From the NCBI GenBank assembly GCA_964423545.1, contig CAYRFV010000067.1, positions 1 to 21,891 on the forward strand: a DNA stretch of 21,891 bases, given 5' to 3'. Source of the DNA: JALOOE01 sp964423545. Its GTDB lineage: Bacteria > Chloroflexota > Anaerolineae > CG2-30-64-16. The notes beneath the pieces are model-generated. The model saw only the letters and a program-made list of their open reading frames with translations, had not been told where the DNA came from and ran no database searches. A program made the position numbers and the translations under genes. This document shows, in pieces, positions 1 through 6,583 of the stretch; position 1 is the stretch's first letter, and each line of letters begins with the position of its first letter.

Positions 1-345
1 GCTAGCGAACAGCACCTCAATGCTCGGGCTCAGTGCTCCGAGAGCCGCGCCGAGTGCGAGTGCGCCGCCGGCCAGCGCCCCCGTCCAACGGTAGCCGACA
101 CGCGCAAAAACAAACCCGGCCGGGAGCGCCAGCACCAGCCCCGTCACTGCGAAGAGAGACATCAGCAGGCCTGCCTGAGACACCGGCAGGCCCCAGGTCC
201 CCATCAGGATCGGCAGAATCGGCGGCGGCTTGGTCTGATTCAGCGGCGCGGCGATGCTGAAGAGCAGCAGCACCGCCAGGATCAGCCAGGCGCGGAGGCC
301 GGTGTGGAACGGCACACTCTCGATCACGGACGTCTGAGAGCTCAT
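1..345 (-). CDS. MFS transporter, N-terminal part (cut by window edge)
   Basis: The frame opens at an ATG (minus strand, 345-343) and stays open to the window edge, giving the first 115 residues. Two hydrophobic segments are clear (about residues 19-34 and 57-76). They are followed by a loop reading GFVFARVGYRW (residues 77-87), which resembles the loop 2-3 signature of the major facilitator superfamily but lacks its usual Asp. A further hydrophobic stretch follows. These features fit an MFS permease importing or exporting a small solute through the cytoplasmic membrane. The gene lies 139 bases downstream of the GH78 rhamnosidase on the same strand, so a role in uptake of rhamnose-containing sugars is a reasonable inference, not something the sequence shows. 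No clear Shine-Dalgarno precedes the ATG. The substrate cannot be told from this part. Confidence 0.75.
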   Translation of the reverse strand, partial: MSSQTSVIESVPFHTGLRAWLILAVLLLFSIAAPLNQTKPPPILPILMGTWGLPVSQAGLLMSLFAVTGLVLALPAGFVFARVGYRWTGALAGGALALGAALGALSPSIEVLFAS

Positions 346-414
346 ATAGGAGAGCTTCGATTCAGACAAGGCACGTGGCCGCGGACCGCGTGGCGCGGCA
401 TTCACGCATCATCA

Positions 415-448
415 CGGTTGCACGAAGCGCGGCGACTTCGTGCAACCG
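415..448 (-). terminator. 13-bp perfect hairpin after the GH78 gene
   Basis: Arms 415-427 and 436-448 are exact reverse complements around an 8-base loop. The stem lies 37 bases past the GH78 stop codon and 70 bases before the MFS start codon, on the minus strand. No T-run follows on either strand, so it is not a textbook intrinsic terminator. It may be a U-less terminator, or an mRNA stabiliser that sets the ratio of enzyme to transporter. Confidence 0.5.
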
Positions 449-484
449 CATCGCTGAAGGCATTCGTGAACGATCGCCCACCGC

Positions 485-2986
485 CTACGCAACCACGACC
501 TGCTTGCCCGCCGGCAGCGACCGCGGGGCCTGCCCCGGCAGATCGACGATCACCGGCACCGGCGAGTCCACCGTCACCCGCCCCGGCTCAGCGCGCACCC
601 CGATCAGCCCGTGCGGCGTCGGAACCTTGCCCTCCGCCCATGCCAGGCGGCCCAACCGCGGCGCAACGCGCGCCACCGTATAGCCCGGCGCTGCCGGTGT
701 GACGCCTAATGTGTAGAACACCATGTCCTTGGTCGGCGTGCAGCTCCAACCGTGGACGTGCGTGCCCCACCCCCAGCATTCACCGATGGTGTCATAACCA
801 TCGACCAGGAACTGGCTCCAGCGCCGATACAGCTCCGGCAGCCGGTCGGCCAGTCCGGCTTCCGCCACCGCATCGTGCACCAGGTAGCTGATGAACGGTT
901 CACCGATCACGATCTGGCGTTCGGTGTCCCAATCCGGCTCGTAGATGCCCATGAACTGCTTCTGTATCTTCTCGAAGGAGTACTCGCCGCTCTCGCCGCC
1001 CGTCCACGAGCGCACGATCAGTTTTGCCGGATCGGTGATCGTCTCAGCGATGCGCAACCAACGCTCCCGAGGCGCCAGCCCAGAGACGATTGCCAGTGCG
1101 CCGGCCACCTGGCTGGCCGGTTTCTGGGGAACGCCGTTCTTGATGTGGTCGACGTACGTGCCGCGCGTTTCATCCCAGAACATCTCGTAGCCGGCCCTGG
1201 CCCGGCCGTACAATTCCTCGGCCCACTCGCGGCTGGCGTTTTCGCCCAACCAGCCGGCGATCTCGATGAACTCCTTCAAGCCGCGCGCCCAGATGGCGGT
1301 GAGAATCGAACTGGTGTCCTCCACAAAAAGCGCAGCCCAGTCCACCAGGTTCCACTCAACCACATCCTTCAGCACACCCGCCCGGGTCTGGTAGGGGGCA
1401 TACCAACGCAGGATGCGCTCAACAGCCGGCATGAACGACTTCACCTTGGCCCTGTCGCCCAGGAAGCGGACCAGGTTGTAGACCCCGTGCACCCAGTGCA
1501 GGCCCCAGTCAGGGATCGTGATCCCTCCGCTCGCTTCAATATCGCCTGCCACACTCATGGGTAAGATGCCATCGGAACGCGGCGAGTTGCCCAGGTCCAG
1601 GTACTGCCACGCCAGCCGCCAGTCTGTATTGGTCGCAAGGTGGACCATCTGGTGCACCACGCTATCGCCGACCCAGGCACGCTGCTCGCGCGTCGGGCAG
1701 TCCGTGAATGCATCGAAGGAATTGAGGTTGACGGTGCGGATGCCGGCCTTGTAGAGGCGATTGAGCTCGGAATCGGAACACTCGAAGGAAGCGCCAGGCG
1801 CCCAGGGGTAGATCATCTCGCGCACGGCCAGTCGCTTGACCGTCACCGGGCCGCTCGCACCGTGAACGACCACATAGATGCGGCGCAAGCCGCTCACATC
1901 GAACGACTCGAAGACGTCCTCCGTCCCGCGAGCGATGTAGCGGCTGCCATTGTGCGGGGCAGCGAAGCTCTGCTCTTTCCCGGTGAGCGTATCCTCTACG
2001 TAGCACAGATCGAAGACAGTCCCGGCCGGGGCATCCACCTCCAGTTGCACCAGGCCGGCCGCGATCCGCCCCAGATCGGCGCGCAGAAGGGCCGAGCGCT
2101 CCGGCGGGATCTCCAAAGCCAAGGGGAGCTTGCCATCCGCAATGACCGCTTCGGCAGGAAGACCCATACTGGCGACCACGCGGGCCGCCGGCCCCGCAGC
2201 GGATGCGCCGGGGGCGCCTCGCAGAGACTCAACCTGGATGCGCTCCGGTAAGACCACCTCACCGCCAAGCTGTGCAATCGGGCGGGGATGGAGCGGGCCA
2301 TAGGGATCGGTGGGCGGCTGTGAGCGGGCGAAGCCGCCGATATGAACGGCGCGCAACACCTGCGCGGTCTGCCAGGCAGCATCGTCGAAGCCCGCCGTTT
2401 GCCAACCGACCGGAAGCTGGCGCGCATCCATCACTTCCACCGGCACACCGCCGCCAACCGGATTGCTGCCATCGTCTTCCCCCATCTCCCAGGCATGGCT
2501 TTTGGCCGCCTTCCACGAACCGTCGCTGATCAACCAGCCGTCCGGGCCGAGATCAGCCTCGAACACGAACACGCCGGTCTTGCCCAGGCCGCTGTTCGGC
2601 ACGGGGGGCATGTAGAATGAATTGGCCCGGCCGTAGCACTTCACGTGAACTGCGATCACATTTTCGCCCGCCTTCAGATAGGGCGCCAGGTCGAGCAAGT
2701 CGTACGTCATGCGCCGTGGCTGGCTGCGCACCGGCCCGCGCGAGACTTCGCGTCCGTTGGCGTAGAGCACGTAGCGAGAGTCGGCGGTCATGCGCGCCGG
2801 CACGCGCGCGGGCGCGACGGAGAGGCTGAAGCGCTTCCGGAACAGCCCATGCGACTCGTCGCGCGGCTTCGCCGCCACCATTCCAGCAAAGCCCATGCCG
2901 AACTCGACCTTCTCCTCTGGAACCCAAATCCAATGGCCGTTCCAACGGATCTCCGGGAAATCGTGTGGAGTGACAGGTATGGACAT
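485..2986 (-). CDS. Glycoside hydrolase family 78 protein (alpha-L-rhamnosidase-like)
   Basis: This 833-residue protein has the layout of GH78 enzymes, which release terminal alpha-L-rhamnose. N-terminal beta-sandwich regions (about 1-390) are followed by an (alpha/alpha)6 barrel (about 400-740) and a C-terminal sandwich with the typical segment VPTPHGLI. The barrel begins with SFECSDSELNRLY and carries DCPTREQRAWVGD (residues 429-441), matching the GH78 active-site block usually written DCPQRDERLGWTGD. The usual general-acid Glu position aligns with Q435 here, with E434 just before it. No signal peptide is visible, so the enzyme probably acts in the cytoplasm on imported oligosaccharides or glycosides. 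A good ribosome binding site, AAGGAG, lies about 10 bases before the ATG. The gene sits between a TetR regulator and an MFS transporter on the same strand. Specificity for rhamnose is inferred from the family. Confidence 0.85.
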   Translation of the reverse strand: MSIPVTPHDFPEIRWNGHWIWVPEEKVEFGMGFAGMVAAKPRDESHGLFRKRFSLSVAPARVPARMTADSRYVLYANGREVSRGPVRSQPRRMTYDLLDLAPYLKAGENVIAVHVKCYGRANSFYMPPVPNSGLGKTGVFVFEADLGPDGWLISDGSWKAAKSHAWEMGEDDGSNPVGGGVPVEVMDARQLPVGWQTAGFDDAAWQTAQVLRAVHIGGFARSQPPTDPYGPLHPRPIAQLGGEVVLPERIQVESLRGAPGASAAGPAARVVASMGLPAEAVIADGKLPLALEIPPERSALLRADLGRIAAGLVQLEVDAPAGTVFDLCYVEDTLTGKEQSFAAPHNGSRYIARGTEDVFESFDVSGLRRIYVVVHGASGPVTVKRLAVREMIYPWAPGASFECSDSELNRLYKAGIRTVNLNSFDAFTDCPTREQRAWVGDSVVHQMVHLATNTDWRLAWQYLDLGNSPRSDGILPMSVAGDIEASGGITIPDWGLHWVHGVYNLVRFLGDRAKVKSFMPAVERILRWYAPYQTRAGVLKDVVEWNLVDWAALFVEDTSSILTAIWARGLKEFIEIAGWLGENASREWAEELYGRARAGYEMFWDETRGTYVDHIKNGVPQKPASQVAGALAIVSGLAPRERWLRIAETITDPAKLIVRSWTGGESGEYSFEKIQKQFMGIYEPDWDTERQIVIGEPFISYLVHDAVAEAGLADRLPELYRRWSQFLVDGYDTIGECWGWGTHVHGWSCTPTKDMVFYTLGVTPAAPGYTVARVAPRLGRLAWAEGKVPTPHGLIGVRAEPGRVTVDSPVPVIVDLPGQAPRSLPAGKQVVVA

Positions 2987-3072
2987 ATCCGTTTGGCTCC
3001 TTGCTTGTGATTCTCGAACACAACGGGACCCCGCGCGTGATGCAGATGCAGGTGATCAAACGATGACGTGAA

Positions 3073-3396
3073 CAGCGCAGGACCCGCTCGACCGAGGGCA
3101 TCAGGGCCTTGACTGCGTCCTGGTCACCCCCGAAACGATAAAGATCGTGGACGCCGTTCAGCCAGTGCAGGGACCAACCGGGGATAGTGACGCCGCCCGA
3201 TGCCTCGCTGGGTCCAACTGCGGTGATCGGCAGGATGCCGTCGTAGCGCAGGGAGTCGCTGAGGCTCAGGCACTGCCACGCCAGCCGCCAGTCGGTTTTC
3301 GTAGTCAGATGAATCATCTGGTGCATTGCGCTGTCGCCCACCCGCTTACAGCGATCGGGAGCGCCATCTGCAAGATGGAGGGCGTCGTTGATCGTT
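3073..3396 (-). pseudogene. Remnant of a second GH78 rhamnosidase gene
   Basis: Read on the minus strand from the GTG codon at 3341, about 89 residues align without gaps to residues 439 to about 527 of the intact GH78 protein next door. I count about 56 identities by eye. The match starts VGDSAMHQM and stops abruptly at MPSVERVLR (near 3075), where the intact protein continues WYAPY. Upstream of 3341 a weaker match runs to about 3396 and includes LADGAPDRCKR, where the active-site block should be. Both ends of the gene are missing, and no stop codon interrupts the piece. The reading frame formally continues to 2553, but that stretch overlaps the intact gene in another frame and has no family signal. 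The best reading is the leftover of a tandem GH78 paralogue after deletion. Confidence 0.8.
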
Positions 3397-3405
3397 AGCC
3401 GTACG

Positions 3406-4065
3406 TCATGCGTCCGTCTGCGATGTGCCCGTGAATCGATCGATGTAGCCGACGATCATCTCTTCAAACAACTTCAAGTGCTCTGCCAGCGGCGCCGCAG
3501 GATCGCTCCACGTCAGCTCGCCCCGCAATGCCAGCTTTTCCAGGAACCAGATGACGGTGCTTGTGATCACAATCACCCGATTGCCCTGCGGGTGCTCGCG
3601 CGCGATTTTCTCCAGCGCAGGGCCATTCCTCGGCAGGGAAATCAGCTGAGCTTTCGTCCACTGGGTCAAGGCCGCGTCAGGGGGGTTGTCGAGGTAGAGC
3701 TTGTCGAACATCCCCATGAAGCGAAAAGCATCGCGTAACGCATCGAAGTTGCGGATCATCACCTGGGCGAGTTTCTTCGTCCTCTCGAGCGTGGTCTCTT
3801 GATCCTCTGGCCCAAGCAGAGCCACGATCTTCTGCATCATGCGCTTCTGGATTTCGAGCGCAATCACATCGCGATTGGGGAAGTAGCGATAGAGAGTGAC
3901 TTTGGCGATTCCCGCCTGCGCCGCGATGTCCACCATCGTCGTGTTTTCCAAGCCACTTTGCAGGAATAATCCCTCGGCAACATCCAGAATCCGAGTTTTC
4001 TGCTCGTCGATCTGATGTGCGCCGCTTTGCCGTTTGACCTCGGATTTGGAGAGGGCTGTGTTCAT
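3406..4065 (-). CDS. TetR/AcrR-family transcriptional regulator
   Basis: At 219 residues this is of usual length for the family. The N-terminal DNA-binding domain is clear: RILDVAEGLFLQSGLENTTM leads into the helix-turn-helix DIAAQAGIAKVTLYRYFPNRD (roughly residues 43-66), with the conserved TLYRYF turn. The rest (about 75-219) is the variable helical ligand-binding and dimer domain. The gene heads the minus-strand cluster containing the GH78 remnant, the GH78 enzyme and the MFS gene, so control of that cluster is likely. A perfect inverted repeat sits across its own predicted promoter, which suggests autoregulation. An ATG ten bases further upstream is in another frame and gives no family match. 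No clear Shine-Dalgarno precedes the chosen ATG. The ligand is unknown. Confidence 0.9.
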   Translation of the reverse strand: MNTALSKSEVKRQSGAHQIDEQKTRILDVAEGLFLQSGLENTTMVDIAAQAGIAKVTLYRYFPNRDVIALEIQKRMMQKIVALLGPEDQETTLERTKKLAQVMIRNFDALRDAFRFMGMFDKLYLDNPPDAALTQWTKAQLISLPRNGPALEKIAREHPQGNRVIVITSTVIWFLEKLALRGELTWSDPAAPLAEHLKLFEEMIVGYIDRFTGTSQTDA

Positions 4066-4100
4066 CGGGCCACACTACATGTAGCTACGGATTACGGATG

Positions 4101-4121
4101 CATGTAACCACAGGTTACATG
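4101..4121. promoter_or_regulatory. Predicted TetR operator, perfect 9-3-9 inverted repeat
   Basis: CATGTAACC (4101-4109) and GGTTACATG (4113-4121) are exact reverse complements around ACA. The site is 36 bases upstream of the tetR start codon and lies across the spacer and -10 of its predicted promoter. Size and symmetry fit a TetR dimer site. A second short palindrome, CTACATGTAG (4075-4084), lies between it and the gene and shares the core CATGTA. Confidence 0.7.
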
Positions 4122-4130
4122 AAATGTCAA
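4102..4130 (-). promoter_or_regulatory. Predicted sigma-70-type promoter of tetR
   Basis: On the minus strand a perfect -35 TTGACA (4130-4125) is followed after 17 bases by a weak -10, TTACAT (4107-4102). Transcription would start near 4095, giving a leader of about 30 bases. The operator palindrome covers most of the spacer and the -10, so a bound repressor would block RNA polymerase. Confidence 0.5.
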
Positions 4131-4167
4131 ACAGCTCTCACCGTTGAGTGCCGCTTGACGAAGCGAT

Positions 4168-4195
4168 TTGTGCGCTTCCAGACTCACGTTATAAT
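4168..4195 (+). promoter_or_regulatory. Predicted promoter of the membrane-protein gene at 4281
   Basis: A perfect -10 hexamer TATAAT (4190-4195) is preceded at 16 bases by a partial -35, TTGTGC (4168-4173). The start would be near 4202, leaving a leader of about 79 bases in which I see no strong Shine-Dalgarno. The stretch between the tetR operator and this site has no gene. Confidence 0.45.
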
Positions 4196-4280
4196 AGGGG
4201 TGCAAGAGAAAGTTTGTGGATGTGAGCGAGTAAGTGAGAGCCGCAGTACATAGCGAATTTGCAGGCTTGCCACGGCTTAC

Positions 4281-5357
4281 ATGACTACAGTCACCTCTCC
4301 TCGACTGCCAGACCCACTGGCCCTCCCGCCCGCGGGCCGGCCCTATCTGCCGAGCTGGCCCGACGTCTTGCTGCGGTGGATGAAGCGCTTACCCCTGCCC
4401 ATTCCCGCCTTACTGCTGGGGCTATGGGCCGTGCTCGTGATCGTGGTGCATGTCAATGCCTGGCGCGAGGGCATCGTCCCACCATGGCAGCTGGACGCGA
4501 GAATCTTGCTCGTGAACACATGGGCGCCCTACTGCCTGGCGTTTGTCTACTACCTGGAAAGCACTGCCGCTGATGCGCTGGCAGCATTTCGACCCGCCCT
4601 GGGGATGGATGACGATGCCTTTGACCGGCTCAATTACGAGTTCACCGTCATGCCCATGCGGGAAGTGCTCATCAGCAATGTGATCGGCGCAGCAATGGCG
4701 TTCATATCCCTGCATTTGCATCCCGAAACCGCGGAACCGTTCATGAACACGCCACGGGCCGCTATCGTAAACATGACACTCAGCATGTTTGGCACGGCCT
4801 TAACCTTCACGGCCATCTATCTGTCGTTTCGGCTACTGCGCCTGATCCGGCGCACCTACCTGGGAGCAACCCAGCTCGACCTCTTTCGCACGGGCCAGCT
4901 CTACGCCTTTTCTGGACTGACCTTGCGCATGGGCATCGGCTGGTTCATCATTATCTACTCGGGCGCACTGTTCTACCCGGCGCTGCTGCGAAATCTTCCC
5001 TGGGTCACAGGCGCGGCCGTCATTCTCGGGGGAATTGCCGTGTCGTTTGTGTGGACGTTGTTCGACATCCATACCCGTATCCGCATCGAAAAATCCCGAC
5101 ATATGGGTGAGATCGATCGGCGGCTGCAGGCAACATTCACTGCGCTCCACCAGCAGATCGACGCCGGCGACGACCGCCTCGCACTCGCACGGTTACGTGA
5201 GATGATGGATGCGTTGTTGGTCGAGCGGGGCGTCGTGGGGAGGATTCCCACCTGGCCCTGGCAGCCTGGCACCGTAGCAAGCTTCCTGACGGCGCTCTTG
5301 CTGCCATTGATCGTTTGGGGCGTGCAGGTGCTTGTGCAGCGACTGATGGGGTTGTAG
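4281..5357 (+). CDS. Multi-pass membrane protein of unknown function
   Basis: I do not recognise a named family for this 358-residue protein. It has about six hydrophobic segments: roughly residues 42-57, 74-90, 133-147, 165-185, 215-240 and 247-265. A final anchor (about 335-352) follows a charged stretch. Between the last two lies a soluble helical region (about 270-325) reading RIEKSRHMGEIDRRLQATF, which could form a coiled coil or docking arm. A pair of basic residues (LLRLIRRTYLG, about 188-198) marks a cytoplasmic loop. It is transcribed away from tetR from its own TATAAT promoter. Nothing ties it to the sugar cluster beyond position. No catalytic motif is visible. The ATG lacks a clear Shine-Dalgarno, so the start is moderately certain. 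Confidence 0.7.
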   Translation: MTTVTSPRLPDPLALPPAGRPYLPSWPDVLLRWMKRLPLPIPALLLGLWAVLVIVVHVNAWREGIVPPWQLDARILLVNTWAPYCLAFVYYLESTAADALAAFRPALGMDDDAFDRLNYEFTVMPMREVLISNVIGAAMAFISLHLHPETAEPFMNTPRAAIVNMTLSMFGTALTFTAIYLSFRLLRLIRRTYLGATQLDLFRTGQLYAFSGLTLRMGIGWFIIIYSGALFYPALLRNLPWVTGAAVILGGIAVSFVWTLFDIHTRIRIEKSRHMGEIDRRLQATFTALHQQIDAGDDRLALARLREMMDALLVERGVVGRIPTWPWQPGTVASFLTALLLPLIVWGVQVLVQRLMGL

Positions 5358-5514
5358 CAGCCATCTTCATGCGCTTCGTATTGTCTACCAGGCGCTGCCG
5401 GTCAAGCCCGATGCCGCCGCGCAAGCAGCCTGCCGTGGACGCGGACAGGGTTAGCGCGAAATGTAGGCGCCGACCTCTGGCGCGCCCACTGGATATCCCA
5501 CTCGAGAACCTATC
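5358..5514. other. Intergenic spacer without recognised element
   Basis: These 157 bases lie between two plus-strand membrane-protein genes. I see no convincing hexamer pair, stable hairpin with T-run, or short coding frame with a ribosome binding site. Confidence 0.5.
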
Positions 5515-5889
5515 ATGCCTCCTATCATGGTCGTTGGCGCCATTTTCATCACCCTGGCCCTGGTCTTCTACACCGTCGGGGTCTGGAGTGAGCGGATCGC
5601 AGGGCGGCTCAAGGGCTGGCACCTGATCTTCTTTTGGCTCGGACTGGTGTGCGACACGACCGGGACGGCCATGATGATGGACTTTGCGGGCGGCTTGACG
5701 GCCGACGTTCACGGCGTCACCGGCGTCGCAGCCATCCTGCTGATGATCGTTCATGCGATCTGGGCGACCGTCGTGCTGGCGCGGCGGGACGAGCACGCGA
5801 TCGTCACCTTCCACCGGTTCAGCGTCGTGGTCTGGGCCGTCTGGCTCATCCCGTACCTGTCCGGCGTCGTAATGGGAATGAGGGGGTGA
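5515..5889 (+). CDS. TIGR03987/HsmA-like small membrane protein
   Basis: This 124-residue protein has four hydrophobic segments (about 5-22, 36-53, 69-87 and 100-120). It closely resembles, from memory, the TIGR03987 (HsmA) family: FYTVGVWSERIAGRLKGWHL, then FFWLGLVCDTTGTAMM, HGVTGVAAILLMIVHAIWAT, FHRFSVVVWAVWLIPYLSG. The conserved His, Trp and Asp residues of this family resemble heme- or quinone-type membrane proteins, but no function is established that I can name. A second ATG three codons later could also serve as start. The stop codon sits inside the ribosome binding region of the SEC-C gene five bases on, so the two are probably translated together. Confidence 0.75.
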   Translation: MPPIMVVGAIFITLALVFYTVGVWSERIAGRLKGWHLIFFWLGLVCDTTGTAMMMDFAGGLTADVHGVTGVAAILLMIVHAIWATVVLARRDEHAIVTFHRFSVVVWAVWLIPYLSGVVMGMRG

Positions 5890-5894
5890 GACGC

Positions 5895-6473
5895 ATGGGC
5901 GATCTGATACCATTCCATCTGCTGTTCATGGAGATTGCCGAGCGCGAAACGCGGAACGTCACCCTGCTGGGACGCTACGGCGCGGGGCCAAAGACGTATG
6001 GCTTGCTTGAGGCGTACTGCCCCGACCCGTCCTGCGAGTGCCGGCGCGTCATGATTAACGTAGTGGATGTCGACCATCTCGAAGATGGCTACCTCGCGTC
6101 GATCAGCTTTGGGTTTGATCGGGACACCGAGATGGCGGGACCGTTCCTTGATCCACTCAACCCGCAGAGCCCGCTCGCCGATATGCTGCTGGGGCATGTC
6201 TCGGCGGTGCTTTCCGATCATGCCTATGTTGATAGGCTGGAGCGTCACTACTACCTGGTCAAGGCGGCCGCTTCCCCGTCGCACCCTGCACATGAGAAGC
6301 TGAGCGCGTGGCTGGCCGAAGGGCAGCAAGTCGGGCCGCTTCGCCCGAGACCCCAGATCGGTCGCAATGATCCGTGCCCCTGCGGCAGCGGGAAGAAATA
6401 CAAGAGCTGCTGCCTGCGCAAGGAGAGGGGGAGCACGTCATCGCGACCTGCAAGCTCCTTGTCAGGCACTTGA
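5895..6473 (+). CDS. SEC-C zinc-motif protein
   Basis: This 192-residue protein ends with a SEC-C motif, RNDPCPCGSGKKYKSCC, with C161, C163, C172 and C173 placed to bind one zinc ion. The motif is best known from the SecA tail but occurs in many unrelated proteins, where it supports protein or ribosome contacts. A second cysteine group, CPDPSCEC (C42, C47, C49), lies near the N-terminus and may bind a second metal. The middle part (about 55-130) has no family I know. I chose the ATG at 5895 because AGGGGGTGAG just before it forms a ribosome binding site overlapping the stop of the preceding gene. The frame is open further upstream but there it overlaps that gene. The basic, Ser-rich tail after the motif looks disordered. 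Confidence 0.75.
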   Translation: MGDLIPFHLLFMEIAERETRNVTLLGRYGAGPKTYGLLEAYCPDPSCECRRVMINVVDVDHLEDGYLASISFGFDRDTEMAGPFLDPLNPQSPLADMLLGHVSAVLSDHAYVDRLERHYYLVKAAASPSHPAHEKLSAWLAEGQQVGPLRPRPQIGRNDPCPCGSGKKYKSCCLRKERGSTSSRPASSLSGT

Positions 6474-6548
6474 TGAGCGCCCGGCGGCGGTTCGGGGCGA
6501 TTTCATCTCTGCTCATGACCGTGATCCTCTGCCTCGGACAGATGGTCG

Positions 6549-6577
6549 TTGACCTTACCAGATATGCATGCTAAAAT
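6549..6577 (+). promoter_or_regulatory. uvrC promoter, predicted leaderless
   Basis: TTGACC (6549-6554) and TAAAAT (6572-6577) are each five of six to consensus and separated by exactly 17 bases. A start point seven bases after the -10 falls on the G of the GTG start codon (6584), and there is no room for a Shine-Dalgarno. The upstream part of the 110-base gap holds nothing else I recognise. Confidence 0.65.
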
Positions 6578-6583
6578 ATCTCT

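Noticed and set aside
752..1564. Plus-strand open frame of 270 codons
   Set aside because: It is antisense to the GH78 gene, has no recognisable domain and no ribosome binding site.
2553..3072. Continuation of the GH78 remnant frame over the intact gene
   Set aside because: The homology stops at about 3073; the rest is an out-of-frame overlap with the 5' end of the intact GH78 gene.
4155..4195. TTGACG paired with TATAAT upstream of the 4281 gene
   Set aside because: The spacer would be 29 bases, too long; TTGTGC at 16 bases is a better though weak partner.
5634..5894. 87-codon upstream extension of the SEC-C frame
   Set aside because: It overlaps the HsmA-like gene out of frame, and a better start with ribosome binding site is at 5895.
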